Shown: piece by piece, positions 53,372-62,942 of the stretch
Numbering within the stretch: position 1 is the first letter of the stretch
Layout of the letters: every line of letters begins with the position of its first letter
Source of the DNA: Aromatoleum diolicum
GTDB lineage: Bacteria; Pseudomonadota; Gammaproteobacteria; Burkholderiales; Rhodocyclaceae
Assembly (NCBI RefSeq): GCF_012910955.1
Contig: NZ_WTVQ01000004.1
Location: 1-64,000, forward strand
DNA length: 64,000 bases
Reading direction: 5' to 3'
Program-made: the position numbers and the translations under genes
Notes under the pieces: model-generated
Database searches by the model: none
Seen by the model: only the letters and a program-made list of their open reading frames with translations
Told to the model about the DNA's origin: nothing

Positions 53372-55582
53372 TCAGGCCTTGAGCTGCTCACCAATCGGCA
53401 ATGTGCGGATGCGTTTGCCGGTGGCAGCGTACAGCGCATTGGCCAGCGCAGGCGCAATCGGTGGCACGCCCGGCTCGCCGACGCCGGTGGGCTTGGCGGC
53501 GGAGGGCACGATGTGCACTTCCACCTTCGGCATCTGGTCGATGCGCAGCACCGGGTAATCGTGGAAATTCGACTGTTCGACGAGCCCGTCCTTCAGCGTG
53601 ATCGCGCCGGAGAGCGCCGCGGCCAGGCCGAAACCGATGCCGCCTTCCATCTGCGCGCGGATCACATCCGGATTGACGGCGACGCCGCAATCGACCGCGC
53701 ACACCACGCGATCGAGCTTGAAGCTGCCGTCGGGCGCGACCGTGACCTCGACCACCTGGGCGACGAAGGTGTGGAAGGATTCATGTACCGCAACGCCGCG
53801 CGCGCGCCGGCTGGCTTTCGCCGGAGCGAGGGGCTTGCCCCAGCCCGCCTTGTCGGCCGCGAGCTTGAGCACGCCGGCGTGGCGCGGATGGGCGCCAAGG
53901 AGTCCAAGACGGTAGGTGACCGGATCGGCACCGGCGGCGACCGCGAGCTCGTCGATGAAGACTTCCGTTGCAAAGGCGGTATGCGTCGAACCGACCGCGC
54001 GCCACCATTGCACCGGCACCTTCACCTGCGCGTTGGTGGTGTGGAGCTCGACCTGCAGGTGGGGAATGGCGTAGGGCAGGTTGGCGGCGCCCTCGACGGA
54101 ACTCCCGTCGACGCCGTCCTTGACCCCCACCGCCTCGAAGGCCGTGCCGGTGAGGATCGACTGGCCGACGATGCTGTTCGCCCACGCGAGCGGTTTGCCC
54201 TGCGCATCGAGCGCGGCGCGCAGGCGGTGCAGGTAGAGCGGGCGATAGTGGCCGCCACGCATGTCGTCCTCGCGCGACCACACCAGCTTGACCGGCGCCC
54301 GCCCGCCGATCGCCTTGACGATGTGGGCGGTCTCGACGAGGTAGTCGGACTGCGGGTTGGCGCGGCGGCCGAAGCTGCCGCCGGCGAACAACATGTTGAG
54401 CTTCACCTGTTCGGGCTTGAGGCCGAGGACGCCCGCGACGGTCCGTTGGTCCACGGTCTGGAACTGTTCGCCGTTCCACACTTCGCAGCCGTTCGCGTCG
54501 AGGCGCATCACGCAGTTGATCGGCTCCATCGCGGCGTGGGCGAGGAAGGGGAAGGCGAACTCGGCCTCGAAGACTTTTGTCGCCTTGCCCAGCGCGTCGT
54601 CCGCATCGCCGTCGCGGCGGGCGATGGCGCCGGGGGTGGCGGCGAGCTTGCGGTAGTCGGCGAGGATCTGCTCGCTGCTGCCGCGATAGGCTGCGGACTC
54701 ATCCCAGTCGATCTTCAACGCGTCGCGGCCCTTCTTCGCGGTCCAGTAGTCGCGCGCCAGCACCGCGACGCCGGTCGGAATGCGCACCACGTCCGCGACG
54801 CCGGCGACTGCGCGCGCGGCCTGCTCATCGACGCTCTTCACGGTCGCGCCGAAGCGCGGCGGGTGCGCGACGACGGCGACGAGCATGCCGGGCAGCTTCA
54901 CGTCCTGCGTGAATTGCGCGCTCCCGGTGGTCTTGGCGACGCTGTCCTTGCGCGGCGCGTGGCGGCCGATCAGCTGGAAGTCCTTCGGGTCCTTGAGCGT
55001 GACCTGCTGCGGCACGGGTTGGCTGGCGGCGGCCTCGGCGAGTTCGCCGAAGCGCGCCTTGCGACCGCTCTTCGCGTGGCTGACAACGCCGGCCTTCACG
55101 CGGATCTCGCCGGCCGGCACTTTCCAGCGTTCGGCCGCGGCCTGTACCAGCATCGCACGCGCGGTTGCGCCGGCCTGGCGCATTTGCTCGAAGGAGTTGG
55201 CGATCGCGCTGCTGCCGCCCGTGCCCTGGGCCGGCCCCCAGGACAGGTTGTTGTAGCGCGCGGCATCGGCAGGTGCCGCTTCGACGACCACCTGCGCCCA
55301 GTCGGCGTCGAGCTCCTCGGCGACCAGCGTCGCGAGGCCGGTGTAGGTGCCCTGGCCCATCTCGAGGTGCTTGGCGATCACCGTCACGCTGTTGTCGGTG
55401 CCGATGCGCACGAAGGCGTTGGGTGCGAACTCGGCACTGCCTGCGGTGCTGCCCGCCGCGGCACCGGCGATGCCGGGGGCGCCGGTACTGGCGGCATGAG
55501 CGCCGGGCAAGACGAGGGCGAGGGTAAGGCCGGCGCCGGCCTTCAGGAAGTCGCGGCGCGACGCGTTGGCGATGCGGTTCAT
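53372..55582 (-). CDS. Molybdopterin-binding aldehyde/isoquinoline oxidoreductase large subunit (IorB-like)
   Basis: Large catalytic subunit (736 residues) of a xanthine-oxidase-family enzyme with a Tat signal ([19 protein letters not shown]), so it is exported folded. The organisation resembles isoquinoline 1-oxidoreductase beta subunit and periplasmic aldehyde dehydrogenases. [17 protein letters not shown] and [19 protein letters not shown] are molybdopterin contacts; [17 protein letters not shown] near the C-terminus carries the glutamate expected to act as base. It pairs with the 2Fe-2S subunit upstream (four-base overlap). The substrate is not known. Confidence 0.9.
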   Translation of the reverse strand: MNRIANASRRDFLKAGAGLTLALVLPGAHAASTGAPGIAGAAAGSTAGSAEFAPNAFVRIGTDNSVTVIAKHLEMGQGTYTGLATLVAEELDADWAQVVVEAAPADAARYNNLSWGPAQGTGGSSAIANSFEQMRQAGATARAMLVQAAAERWKVPAGEIRVKAGVVSHAKSGRKARFGELAEAAASQPVPQQVTLKDPKDFQLIGRHAPRKDSVAKTTGSAQFTQDVKLPGMLVAVVAHPPRFGATVKSVDEQAARAVAGVADVVRIPTGVAVLARDYWTAKKGRDALKIDWDESAAYRGSSEQILADYRKLAATPGAIARRDGDADDALGKATKVFEAEFAFPFLAHAAMEPINCVMRLDANGCEVWNGEQFQTVDQRTVAGVLGLKPEQVKLNMLFAGGSFGRRANPQSDYLVETAHIVKAIGGRAPVKLVWSREDDMRGGHYRPLYLHRLRAALDAQGKPLAWANSIVGQSILTGTAFEAVGVKDGVDGSSVEGAANLPYAIPHLQVELHTTNAQVKVPVQWWRAVGSTHTAFATEVFIDELAVAAGADPVTYRLGLLGAHPRHAGVLKLAADKAGWGKPLAPAKASRRARGVAVHESFHTFVAQVVEVTVAPDGSFKLDRVVCAVDCGVAVNPDVIRAQMEGGIGFGLAAALSGAITLKDGLVEQSNFHDYPVLRIDQMPKVEVHIVPSAAKPTGVGEPGVPPIAPALANALYAATGKRIRTLPIGEQLKA

Positions 55583-56052
55583 GCTGCGCTCCTCTTCGCC
55601 AGCGTCCGGGCGGCTTCGTGGATGGCGGCGCGGATGCGCACGTAGGTGGCGCAGCGGCACAGGTTGCCACTCATCGCGGCGTCAATGTCGGCATCGCTTG
55701 GCTTGGGGTTGGAAGTCAGCAGCGCGGTCGCCGACATGATCTGGCCGGACTGGCAGTAGCCGCACTGCACCACGTCGAGCTTCTGCCAGGCTGCCTGCAC
55801 CGCCGCCCCGACGCGCACGGCGCCAACGCCTTCGATGGTGGTCACGCGCTTGCCGGCGACCTCGGACACGGGCGTCGAACAGGAGCGCACTGGCTGGCCG
55901 TCCACATGCACGGTGCACGCGCCGCACAGCGCCATGCCGCAGCCGAACTTGGTGCCGGTCATGTCGAGTCCGTCGCGCAGGACCCACAGCAGCGGGGTGT
56001 CGTCGGGCAGCTCGGTATTTACCGGCTTGCCGTTGAGGGTGAAGCGGGTCAT
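55579..56052 (-). CDS. 2Fe-2S small subunit of the molybdenum oxidoreductase
   Basis: Iron-sulfur subunit of 157 residues with two [2Fe-2S] clusters: [21 protein letters not shown] (shortened motif CGxxxCGxC...C) and [12 protein letters not shown] with [12 protein letters not shown]. It has no signal peptide and should travel with the Tat-exported large subunit. ATG 56052 is chosen because the domain starts directly ([10 protein letters not shown]). First gene of the operon small subunit-large subunit-xdhC-MocA-like. Confidence 0.93.
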   Translation of the reverse strand: MTRFTLNGKPVNTELPDDTPLLWVLRDGLDMTGTKFGCGMALCGACTVHVDGQPVRSCSTPVSEVAGKRVTTIEGVGAVRVGAAVQAAWQKLDVVQCGYCQSGQIMSATALLTSNPKPSDADIDAAMSGNLCRCATYVRIRAAIHEAARTLAKRSAA

Positions 56053-56187
56053 CGGCCGTCTCCTGGAAACGAACAAGATTGCGGACAGCAGAGCCGAGGC
56101 CCGACTGCATCCGGATTTTCACAGCTTAGACCCTGAGTCTTTTAAGATCGACGTATAAATGCTGCATGCGTCTTGAAGGAGAGCTTA

Positions 56188-57099
56188 ATGATCGAGCCCG
56201 CGTTGTTGCCCGCCCTGGCGGCATTCGAGTGTGTCGCCCGTCACGCGAGCTTCAGCCGCGCGGCGGCCGAGATGGGGTTGTCGGCGTCGGCGCTGTCGCA
56301 GTCGCTGCGCGGGCTGGAGAGCCGCCTCGGGGTAAGGCTGCTGGCGCGCACCACTCGCCATGTCGGCTTGACCGAGGAAGGTGCGCGCCTGCTCGACGGC
56401 GTACGGCGTGGTCTCGGCGAGTTTGGCGGCGCGCTCGCGACGCTCGACCAGGCACGCGAGCAGCCCGCCGGTACGGTGCGCATCACCATGCCGCGCATCG
56501 CCTACGCGAAGTACTTCGCCCCGCACGTCGAAGCCTTCGCCGCACGCTACCCGGCGGTCGGCATCGAATTTTCGCTCGACGACAAGCTCGCCGATCTCGT
56601 TGCCGACCGCTTCGACGTCGGCCTGCGCATGGGCGAACAGATCGCCGGCGACATGGTGGCGATCCCCTTCGGACGTGCCCAGCGTCTGATCGTCGCCGCC
56701 GCGCCGGCATATTTCGAGCGTCATCCGGTGCCGCTGCAGCCCGAAGATCTGGCCGCGCACGACTGCATCCGCTTCCGCTACCCGACCAGCGGGCGCCCGG
56801 CACGCTGGTCCTTCCGGTGGGACGGGCGCGAACTGGAAGTCGAGGTGAACGGACGCTTCGTCATCAACGATATCGAAGCCGAACTCGACCTGCTGCGTCG
56901 CGGTCTCGGCATCTCGCAGGTGCTCGAATCGACGGTGCTCGATGACGTCCGCGAAGGGCGGCTAAAAACGGTGCTGGACGATTACGCCTCGCCGCTGCCG
57001 GTGGCGCACCTGTATTTCCCCAGCCGCGCGCAGATGCCGGCGCGGCTGAGGGTGTTCATCGATCACTTCCGCAGCGCGAACAGCCGCGAACCCGGCTGA
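56188..57099 (+). CDS. LysR-family transcriptional regulator
   Basis: LysR-type regulator of 303 residues. The helix-turn-helix reads AFECVARHASFSRAAAEMGL, SASALSQSLRGLESRLGVRL. The rest is the periplasmic-binding-like effector domain (PAGTVRITMPRIAYAKYFAP). It is divergent from the molybdenum hydroxylase operon with 135 bases between, so it probably controls that operon. ATG 56188 follows an AAGGAGAG site; the TTG at 56173 would overlap it. Confidence 0.9.
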   Translation: MIEPALLPALAAFECVARHASFSRAAAEMGLSASALSQSLRGLESRLGVRLLARTTRHVGLTEEGARLLDGVRRGLGEFGGALATLDQAREQPAGTVRITMPRIAYAKYFAPHVEAFAARYPAVGIEFSLDDKLADLVADRFDVGLRMGEQIAGDMVAIPFGRAQRLIVAAAPAYFERHPVPLQPEDLAAHDCIRFRYPTSGRPARWSFRWDGRELEVEVNGRFVINDIEAELDLLRRGLGISQVLESTVLDDVREGRLKTVLDDYASPLPVAHLYFPSRAQMPARLRVFIDHFRSANSREPG

Positions 57100-57121
57100 G
57101 GGGGCGTTGCCGGCCGGCGCT

Positions 57122-58507
57122 TCACCACAGGTAGAACATCGCCACCCACGGCATTACCGCGCCCGCAGCGGCGGCGGCGAAGGCGAGCAACGCCGCCGCC
57201 CCGCGTGTCCGGGGCGGCACGGCACGGCGCACCTGGGCGATACCGAGCGCGAGGCTGGCGATTGTCCCGGCGGCGAGCAGCAGGCCGCGCAGCTCGGGCA
57301 GTGTGGAGAGAACGATGCCTTCGGCCGACAGCAAGGTGACGGTCAGCCCCGACAGGCCGAGGAACACGCCGACGCCGCCAAGCGGGATCAATGCGTAGGC
57401 GAGGCGCAGGTGCCCGTCCGGCTCTCTCAGCAGCTGCGCGGCGACGCGCAGCCACAGGCTGATCCAGCCGCCGATGAGAACCGCTGCAGTGCCGATGTAG
57501 CCGAGGATCAGCAGCCCGTCGAGCCAGGTGAACACGTCGTTGGCTTCCGGGTAATGGGTCAGCAGCCACCACGGAATATCGTCACCGAGCAGCGCGAACG
57601 CGTCGCGTTCGACCAGCCAGTCGGCGGCGGCGAGCTTGGCCTGCACGAACCACGGCGATGCCGACCACTGGAAGGCGCCGATCGCCGTGCCGATGATGCC
57701 GAATACGAGCAGGTGGACTTCCCAGCGATCGACGTCCTGCGTGCCGAGCTGTGCGATTTCGGACCCCGGCGCGCGTGCCGCGAGCCGTACGGCGTCGCGG
57801 TGGCCGGCGCAGCGTCCGCACATGTGGCACTCGGCGGCACTTGCCATGCGCCGGATGTCGACCAGCGGCGCGCAGTTGATCGGGATCACCTTCTTCGCCG
57901 GCGGCGTCTCCCACGCGTCGCGGTCGGTACGGAAATGCACCGGCGCGAGCCGCGCGAGCAGACCGAACACGCCGTTCACGGGACACAGATGGCGGCACCA
58001 CACGCGCTTGTTGCGGCCGTACACGAGACCGACCGCGATCGCCGCGACGGTCGAACCGCCCAGCACCAGCAGCGCCGCTTTCGGGTATTCATACACGCTG
58101 ACGAGCTGTCCGTAGATCGTCGTGCCGAGGAAGGCGACGAAGGGCCAGCCGCCCCATTTGATCCAGCGCGGCACCGGGCGCCCGAGGCCGAAGCGCGACA
58201 CCTGCTCGGAGACGAAGCCTTCCGGGCACAGCACGCCGCACCACACCCGTCCCATCAGCATCATCGAGATCAATACGAAGGGCCACCAGATGCCCCAGAA
58301 CGCGAACTGCGCGGCCAGCGTCAGGTTGTCCCACAGGTGCGCATCGGACTCCGGCAGCGGCAGGAAGGCCGGCGTGATGACGAGGAACAGGTAGGCGGCG
58401 AGCACCACCCACTGGATGCCGAGGATCCAGCCGCGGTGGCGGCGCATCGCCTCGCCGAGCTGCGCCAGCCAGGCACTGCGCGGAGCGGGCAGGGCGCAAG
58501 CGCTCAT
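57122..58507 (-). CDS. ftrD: FtrD-like polyferredoxin membrane protein
   Basis: Membrane protein (461 residues) with several helices and NapH/NosR-like ferredoxin motifs: WCGVLCPEGF, WCRHLCPVNG and CHMCGRC. As the fourth component of the ferrous iron uptake system FtrABCD it would accept electrons released when Fe2+ is oxidised. Last gene of the ftr operon, 2 bases after ftrC. The later helices (WISLWLRVAAQLL, LIPLGGVGVFLGLSG) form the C-terminal membrane part. Confidence 0.88.
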   Translation of the reverse strand: MSACALPAPRSAWLAQLGEAMRRHRGWILGIQWVVLAAYLFLVITPAFLPLPESDAHLWDNLTLAAQFAFWGIWWPFVLISMMLMGRVWCGVLCPEGFVSEQVSRFGLGRPVPRWIKWGGWPFVAFLGTTIYGQLVSVYEYPKAALLVLGGSTVAAIAVGLVYGRNKRVWCRHLCPVNGVFGLLARLAPVHFRTDRDAWETPPAKKVIPINCAPLVDIRRMASAAECHMCGRCAGHRDAVRLAARAPGSEIAQLGTQDVDRWEVHLLVFGIIGTAIGAFQWSASPWFVQAKLAAADWLVERDAFALLGDDIPWWLLTHYPEANDVFTWLDGLLILGYIGTAAVLIGGWISLWLRVAAQLLREPDGHLRLAYALIPLGGVGVFLGLSGLTVTLLSAEGIVLSTLPELRGLLLAAGTIASLALGIAQVRRAVPPRTRGAAALLAFAAAAAGAVMPWVAMFYLW

Positions 58508-58509
58508 CG

Positions 58510-59322
58510 TCAGGTTCTCCGCTGCGTGCGGCCGAGGCACATGACAAGCGCCCAGTAGCCGAACCAGGCGACGAGCACCATCAAGGAAGGCTGCGCCCGG
58601 TAGCCGGCGAATGCGGCGGCGATACCCCCGGTGGTGCTGGCGTCATCGAGCAGCAGCGAGCTGTCCCACACCGGTTCGACGAGCGGCGGCAGCCACTCCA
58701 GGTCGATCAGGCGTTCGACGCCGGACACCAGCAACGCTGCCGCGAGCAGCAACAGCATGATTTCGGTCGCCCGGAAGAACACCCGGCTCGGTAGCCACCG
58801 CGCGCCGCCCTGGATCAGCCATGCCGTCGCCAGCGCCAGCACGAAACCGATGCCGGCACCGGCGAACATCTGCGCAAGGGTTGCGCCCGACTGCTCCATC
58901 GCCAGCCCGTAAAGGAACAGCACGGTCTCCGCCCCCTCGCGGCCGACGGCGATTGCTGCGAGCACTGCGACCGACGCGCCGCCTGCGGTTTCCGCCGCGC
59001 GCGCAAGCCCGGCTTCGAGTTCCCCTTTCATGTGCCGCCCGTGGCTGCGCATCCACAACACCATGTGCGTGATGAGGCCCGCCGCAACGAGCATGATCGC
59101 CGTCTGGAAAAGGTCCAGCGCGTCGGCAGCGAGCCAGCCGTGTACGCCCAGCATCGCCAGCGCCAGCAGCCCCGCGAGCACCAGTCCGCCGCCGACGCCG
59201 GCCCACAGGTGGCGCACGCCGATCTGCGCATCGCCGCGTGCGCGGATCCACGCGTGCAGGATGCTGATCACCAGAATGGCCTCGACGCTCTCGCGCCACA
59301 CCATGAAGAGGGCGTTACCCAT
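58510..59322 (-). CDS. ftrC: Ftr1-family iron permease FtrC
   Basis: High-affinity iron permease of 270 residues, seven helices. The REXXE motifs are present as RESVE (10-14) and REGAE (128-132), the iron pathway residues. It works with the periplasmic FtrA and cupredoxin FtrB, and with FtrD, as in Bordetella FtrABCD. It is flanked by ftrB (20 bases upstream) and ftrD. Confidence 0.92.
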   Translation of the reverse strand: MGNALFMVWRESVEAILVISILHAWIRARGDAQIGVRHLWAGVGGGLVLAGLLALAMLGVHGWLAADALDLFQTAIMLVAAGLITHMVLWMRSHGRHMKGELEAGLARAAETAGGASVAVLAAIAVGREGAETVLFLYGLAMEQSGATLAQMFAGAGIGFVLALATAWLIQGGARWLPSRVFFRATEIMLLLLAAALLVSGVERLIDLEWLPPLVEPVWDSSLLLDDASTTGGIAAAFAGYRAQPSLMVLVAWFGYWALVMCLGRTQRRT

Positions 59323-59343
59323 GATGATTTCCTCGATGTCCGC

Positions 59344-59703
59344 CTATTTCGCGACGAAGCGTCCCTTCGCGGTGTCCGGATGGAATTCGCCGAAGAACGG
59401 ATAGGTGCCGGGTTTCAGTGGCGGGAAGATGGTGCTGCGCGTCACGCCCGGCCCGACCACCAGCTCCTTGAACGGGCGCGTGGTCTCGAATTCCTCGGGG
59501 CCGGCGTTGCGGTTGATGAGCGTCAGGCGAAAGCGCGTGTTGGCCGGCACCTCGATCGTTTCGGGCATGAGGTGGCCGTTTTCGGCGATGACCTCGAAAG
59601 TCGGCATCTCGGCGCGTGCGAGTCCTGGCAGCGCAAGCGCGCAGCCGCCCGCGAGCGCAGCGGCGAGCACGCGCGCCGCGCGCGACGAGGACCGGCTGCC
59701 CAT
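59344..59703 (-). CDS. ftrB: Cupredoxin-like protein FtrB
   Basis: Small exported cupredoxin (119 residues) with signal peptide (RVLAAALAGGCALALPGLARA). The fold shows FEVIAENGHLMPETIEVPANTRFRLTL and FGEFHPDTAKGR, where the His and other potential copper ligands lie, although the classic Cys ligand is absent. FtrB proteins are proposed to oxidise Fe2+. It overlaps the intercistronic region with ftrA by only one base gap, so it is in the same operon. Confidence 0.87.
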   Translation of the reverse strand: MGSRSSSRAARVLAAALAGGCALALPGLARAEMPTFEVIAENGHLMPETIEVPANTRFRLTLINRNAGPEEFETTRPFKELVVGPGVTRSTIFPPLKPGTYPFFGEFHPDTAKGRFVAK

Positions 59704-59704
59704 C

Positions 59705-60250
59705 TCAGTAACCACCCTTCTTGCCGGTGCCGGCGTAGGTGAATTCGTTTTCCACGGTAAACGCTTCGAACCACGGGCGCACGCCGGTCTGGCGGTCGGT
59801 GTGGCGGCCAAAATGGCTGCCGTGGTTCGCGCCCGGCGGCAGGATCGTGTATTTGACCTTGTACTTGCCGGGGCCGGAAAGCTTGATGTTGTCGCCGTAG
59901 TGCGGGCCGTCATTGGCCACCATCGGCATGAATTCACCGGACTGCTTCCAGTCGCTGCCGAGCTTCGCGATCTCGAACTTCACCGTCAGGTACGGAACCC
60001 AGCTGCCTTCCTCGAAACCGTTCGGGTTGTCCGCCAGCGCGCGGATGTCGGCCTCGATGTGGATGTCGGACTCGGACGCCTTCTTCATCATCCCCGTCGG
60101 CTCCATTTCCACCGGCTGCAGATACACCGCGGCGATCTCCATACCGCTGCGCTGCTGCGGTTTGCCGATCGGGTACTCGAGAGCGTGGGCGCCGAACGAC
60201 AGGGCAGCGAGGGCTGCGATGGACAGGGGGCGGAACGGGAAGCGAAGCAT
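59705..60250 (-). CDS. ftrA: Periplasmic iron-binding protein FtrA (P19 type)
   Basis: P19/FtrA-type periplasmic protein of 181 residues, signal peptide RPLSIAALAALSFGAHA-LEYP. Conserved metal ligands can be seen: Glu/His in DIHIEADIRA, Met and His in GEFMPMVANDGPHYGDN, and GSHFGRHTD. It binds ferrous iron with copper as cofactor in characterised homologues. First gene of the ftrABCD operon; GAGGAAAG before ATG 60250 and a Fur-like box ~80 bases upstream. Confidence 0.92.
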   Translation of the reverse strand: MLRFPFRPLSIAALAALSFGAHALEYPIGKPQQRSGMEIAAVYLQPVEMEPTGMMKKASESDIHIEADIRALADNPNGFEEGSWVPYLTVKFEIAKLGSDWKQSGEFMPMVANDGPHYGDNIKLSGPGKYKVKYTILPPGANHGSHFGRHTDRQTGVRPWFEAFTVENEFTYAGTGKKGGY

Positions 60251-60330
60251 GGGGCTTTCCTCTTTCTTGCGATGTAGGGAGTGGACCGCGGATAACCAGA
60301 ATGCGTGAATGCAGATGCAAATACTAACGA

Positions 60331-60350
60331 GAATGCGAATTAATCGCAAT
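60331..60350 (-). promoter_or_regulatory. Fur-like box of the ftr operon
   Basis: GAATGCGAATTAATCGCAAT is an almost perfect palindrome around ATTAA (TGCGA ... TCGCA), 80 bases before ftrA, and closely resembles the box at 49173. Iron repression through Fur is inferred. Confidence 0.75.
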
Positions 60351-60486
60351 GATGCCGGCGAAAATGGCGACGCTGTGTCCTGTCGTGGTGTTTGCGATAC
60401 GTAGCCGGAAATGGCCGGCGCGTCCCGTCGCTAGTCAGGCTTTGCGGCGCGGATTGGCTTCCGGCGGGATAACGAGCGGTCCTGCG

Positions 60487-61257
60487 CTACGGGTGCGCGA
60501 GCGCGGGGCTGCGCTTGGCGTCGTGCGGCACGGCGTGCGCGGGCGTCGGGATGGCTCGCTCGGGTGCCCTTCCGGTCTCGCCGAACGGCGCGGCCTGTGC
60601 TTCAAAATGTTCCAGATCGAGGTGTAGCAGCACCGCCGGCGCATCGACGCGCGGGCAATTACGGACTTCGCCGATGCGGCGGAAGTGAAGCACGCGCTCG
60701 TAGAACCCCGCATGGCGTGGATTGACCTCGATGAAGGCGTCGGTGACCTTGTGGAGGGTGCGGCCGTAGAGGTAGGCGAGGTAGAACAGGCTCGCGAGCA
60801 CGTGGTGGGAGCTGTACTGCGGGTCGATCGCGAACGTCGAAAGTTCGCAGATCTTCCGCTTCAGCCCGCGAAAGACGTCGACTTCCGGCCCGTACAGTTC
60901 GTCGACCAGCAGGCCCTCGCCGGTGTCGAGCCCCAGCGTGAGCGTCGCGAAAAGGGTCCCCCGGTGTGAGCCGCCAAAGGCAATCCGGTCCGGCGACTCG
61001 GGCGGACGGGTGACGCTCGTTGTCTGGTAGCCGTGCCGGCCGTACATGCGCTCGACGAGCGCCGCGATCTGACCGAATACGGATCGCCCCGCGACGCCGA
61101 AGCAATGGTTGCCGCACGTGAATCCGCACACGCCGGAACCATTTGCCGCCCTGCATGCGGCCGTGCGTGCCCCCGCGAACGCGCAGGGCGTGGGGAAGTG
61201 ACCGGCGGCGGGGCGATTCTGCCGGATGCCCGGATCAGCGAAACCGATTGGCCACAT
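60487..61257 (-). CDS. FeeM-type N-acyl amino acid synthase-like acyltransferase
   Basis: GNAT-like acyltransferase (256 residues) of the FeeM/LuxI-like type that joins acyl chains from acyl-ACP to amino acids or other amines. MYGRHGYQTTSVTRPPESPD and LVDELYGPEVDVFRGLKRKICELSTFAID, then HVLASLFYLAYLYG and FIEVNPRHAGFYERVLHF are the recognisable core. The N-terminal ~50 residues are cysteine-rich and without clear similarity. The start at 61257 has GGGGAGGG seven bases before. A distal palindrome (61384) may regulate it. Similar enzymes in Rhodocyclales sit near exosortase loci, but none is seen here; the product is unknown. Confidence 0.75.
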   Translation of the reverse strand: MWPIGFADPGIRQNRPAAGHFPTPCAFAGARTAACRAANGSGVCGFTCGNHCFGVAGRSVFGQIAALVERMYGRHGYQTTSVTRPPESPDRIAFGGSHRGTLFATLTLGLDTGEGLLVDELYGPEVDVFRGLKRKICELSTFAIDPQYSSHHVLASLFYLAYLYGRTLHKVTDAFIEVNPRHAGFYERVLHFRRIGEVRNCPRVDAPAVLLHLDLEHFEAQAAPFGETGRAPERAIPTPAHAVPHDAKRSPALAHP

Positions 61258-61383
61258 GATGCCCTCCCCATGCGAGTCGGAACCCCGTGGCGAACCGCTG
61301 CTGCCATGGGCGTGCGTCGCTTATGGTGAAGAGAATAGCCACCGGGAAAGGCGCGGACATCGGCGCATGCTCCCCCTTTGTCT

Positions 61384-61397
61384 ATGACAATCGTCAT
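61384..61397. promoter_or_regulatory. Palindrome upstream of the FeeM-type gene
   Basis: ATGACAATCGTCAT is an inverted repeat (ATGAC / GTCAT) in the ~230-base gap between the FeeM-type gene and the efflux outer membrane gene, about 130 bases before the FeeM-type start. It may be a regulator site; nothing else was recognised in the gap. Confidence 0.4.
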
Positions 61398-61487
61398 GGG
61401 CAAAGGAGGTCTGCAAGTTGCCGGATGCGGATGCTCTTGCCGGCGTTGGCGCTCGCCGCGCCGGCCGCTGCGCGCTCCCGGGCGAGC

Positions 61488-62942
61488 TCAGCCCGGAGCC
61501 GATGGCGGCGCCGTCGCAGCCTGCCGCGTCCAGCCGCCGCCCAGCGCCTTGTAAAGATCCACCGCGCCGGAGAGCCGCGCGAGCCGCAATTGCGCGAGCT
61601 GGTCCTGCGCCTGGAAAAGGGTGCGCTGGGCATCGAGCACTGCGAGCAGATCGTCTGCGCCCTCGCGGTAGCGCAGTTCGGCGAGCCGCAGCGCCCGCCG
61701 CGCCTCGTCGCGGATCAGCAACTGCGTGGCCTCCTGCTGGCGGTCGCGCTCCGCGTTGCCGAGGGCATCCTCGACTTCCTTGAGCGCGCTGTGGATCGCC
61801 GCGCGGTAGTTTTCGACCAGCTCCTGGCGACGCGAGCGCGCGGTGTCGACCTGACCGCGCAGGCGTCCGCCGTCGAACAGGGTTTGCGCCAGACCCGCGC
61901 TCAGACCCAGCGTACTCGCCGGGTTGGCGAGCGATAGCAGCGCGGTGCTGGCGAGACCGGCCGAGCCGGACAGTTCGATGCGCGGCAGCAACGCGGCACG
62001 TGCCGCGGCGACGTCGGCGTCGGCGGCCGCAAGCTGTGCCTCGGCACTGGCGAGATCGGGGCGGCGCGCGAGCAAATCGGACGGTAACCCGGGGGCGACG
62101 GCGGGAATGATCAAGCTGGCGAGTGCGCCACCCGTGGGATCATTGCCTTGCGGGAGTGCCTCGGCAAAGTCCTGCGGCGTGCGCCCGACGAGCAGCGCGA
62201 GCGCGCTGCGGGTCTGGCGTTCCTGCGTTTCGAGCGGCAGGATGGCCGCGCGCTGCGCCAGCACCGTGCTGCGCTGGCGGCTGACGTCGAGCGCCGAGGC
62301 TGCGCCGTTGCGGTAGCGCGCCTCGGCGATGCCAAAGACGCGCTCGGCGATGGCCAGGTTGTCGCGTGCGATGTCGATGCGTTCGCGCGCCGAGAGCAGC
62401 TGGAAGTAGGTGTTGGTGACGCCGGCCAGCAGGGTCAGGCGCGCCGTTTCGCGGTCGTAGCGGCTCGCCGCGAGGCTCGCGTCGGCGCCCTGGATGCCGG
62501 CCGCAAGACGGCCCCAGAGGTCTACTTCATAGCCGATCGACAGCGACGCCCCCGACGATTCGCTGTCCACGGCGCGGCTGCCGTCGCCGGCTTCGCTGCG
62601 GCGCCAGCCGGTGTCGGCACCCATGCTCGCCGAAGGCAGCAGCGTCGCGCCGGCGGCGCGTAGCGCGATCTCGGCCTGGCGCACGCGTTCGATGGATACC
62701 CGAAAATCCGGGTTGCCGGCGAGCGCTTCGTCGATCAGCGCCTCCAGGCGCTGCGACGCGAAGTCGCGCCACCACTGCGCACTGGGGCGCGCGGCGTCGG
62801 CCTGGACGGGTTCGCCCCAGGACGACGGCAGCGCGACGTCCGGTCGCGTGGCGGGTTCGGTGATTGCGCAGCCGCCGAGGATCAGCGCGATGGCAGCGGC
62901 AAGCGAGAGACGAGGAGCGGGGGAGTGCATGGTGGGATTCAT
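61488..62942 (-). CDS. NodT-family outer membrane efflux lipoprotein
   Basis: Outer membrane factor of the NodT/OprM group, 484 residues. A lipobox at LILGGC indicates a lipid anchor (cysteine ~27). Paired repeats typical of TolC-like channels are seen: [20 protein letters not shown] and [20 protein letters not shown]. The ATG at 62942 overlaps the macB stop (ATGA); an ATG four codons later is an alternative. The gene belongs to a MacAB-type tripartite efflux operon of which the pump gene leaves the window on the right. Confidence 0.9.
   Translation of the reverse strand: MNPTMHSPAPRLSLAAAIALILGGCAITEPATRPDVALPSSWGEPVQADAARPSAQWWRDFASQRLEALIDEALAGNPDFRVSIERVRQAEIALRAAGATLLPSASMGADTGWRRSEAGDGSRAVDSESSGASLSIGYEVDLWGRLAAGIQGADASLAASRYDRETARLTLLAGVTNTYFQLLSARERIDIARDNLAIAERVFGIAEARYRNGAASALDVSRQRSTVLAQRAAILPLETQERQTRSALALLVGRTPQDFAEALPQGNDPTGGALASLIIPAVAPGLPSDLLARRPDLASAEAQLAAADADVAAARAALLPRIELSGSAGLASTALLSLANPASTLGLSAGLAQTLFDGGRLRGQVDTARSRRQELVENYRAAIHSALKEVEDALGNAERDRQQEATQLLIRDEARRALRLAELRYREGADDLLAVLDAQRTLFQAQDQLAQLRLARLSGAVDLYKALGGGWTRQAATAPPSAPG

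Noticed and set aside
52937-55645. 902-codon open frame on the plus strand
   Set aside because: Antisense to the molybdenum hydroxylase large subunit; no recognisable domain.
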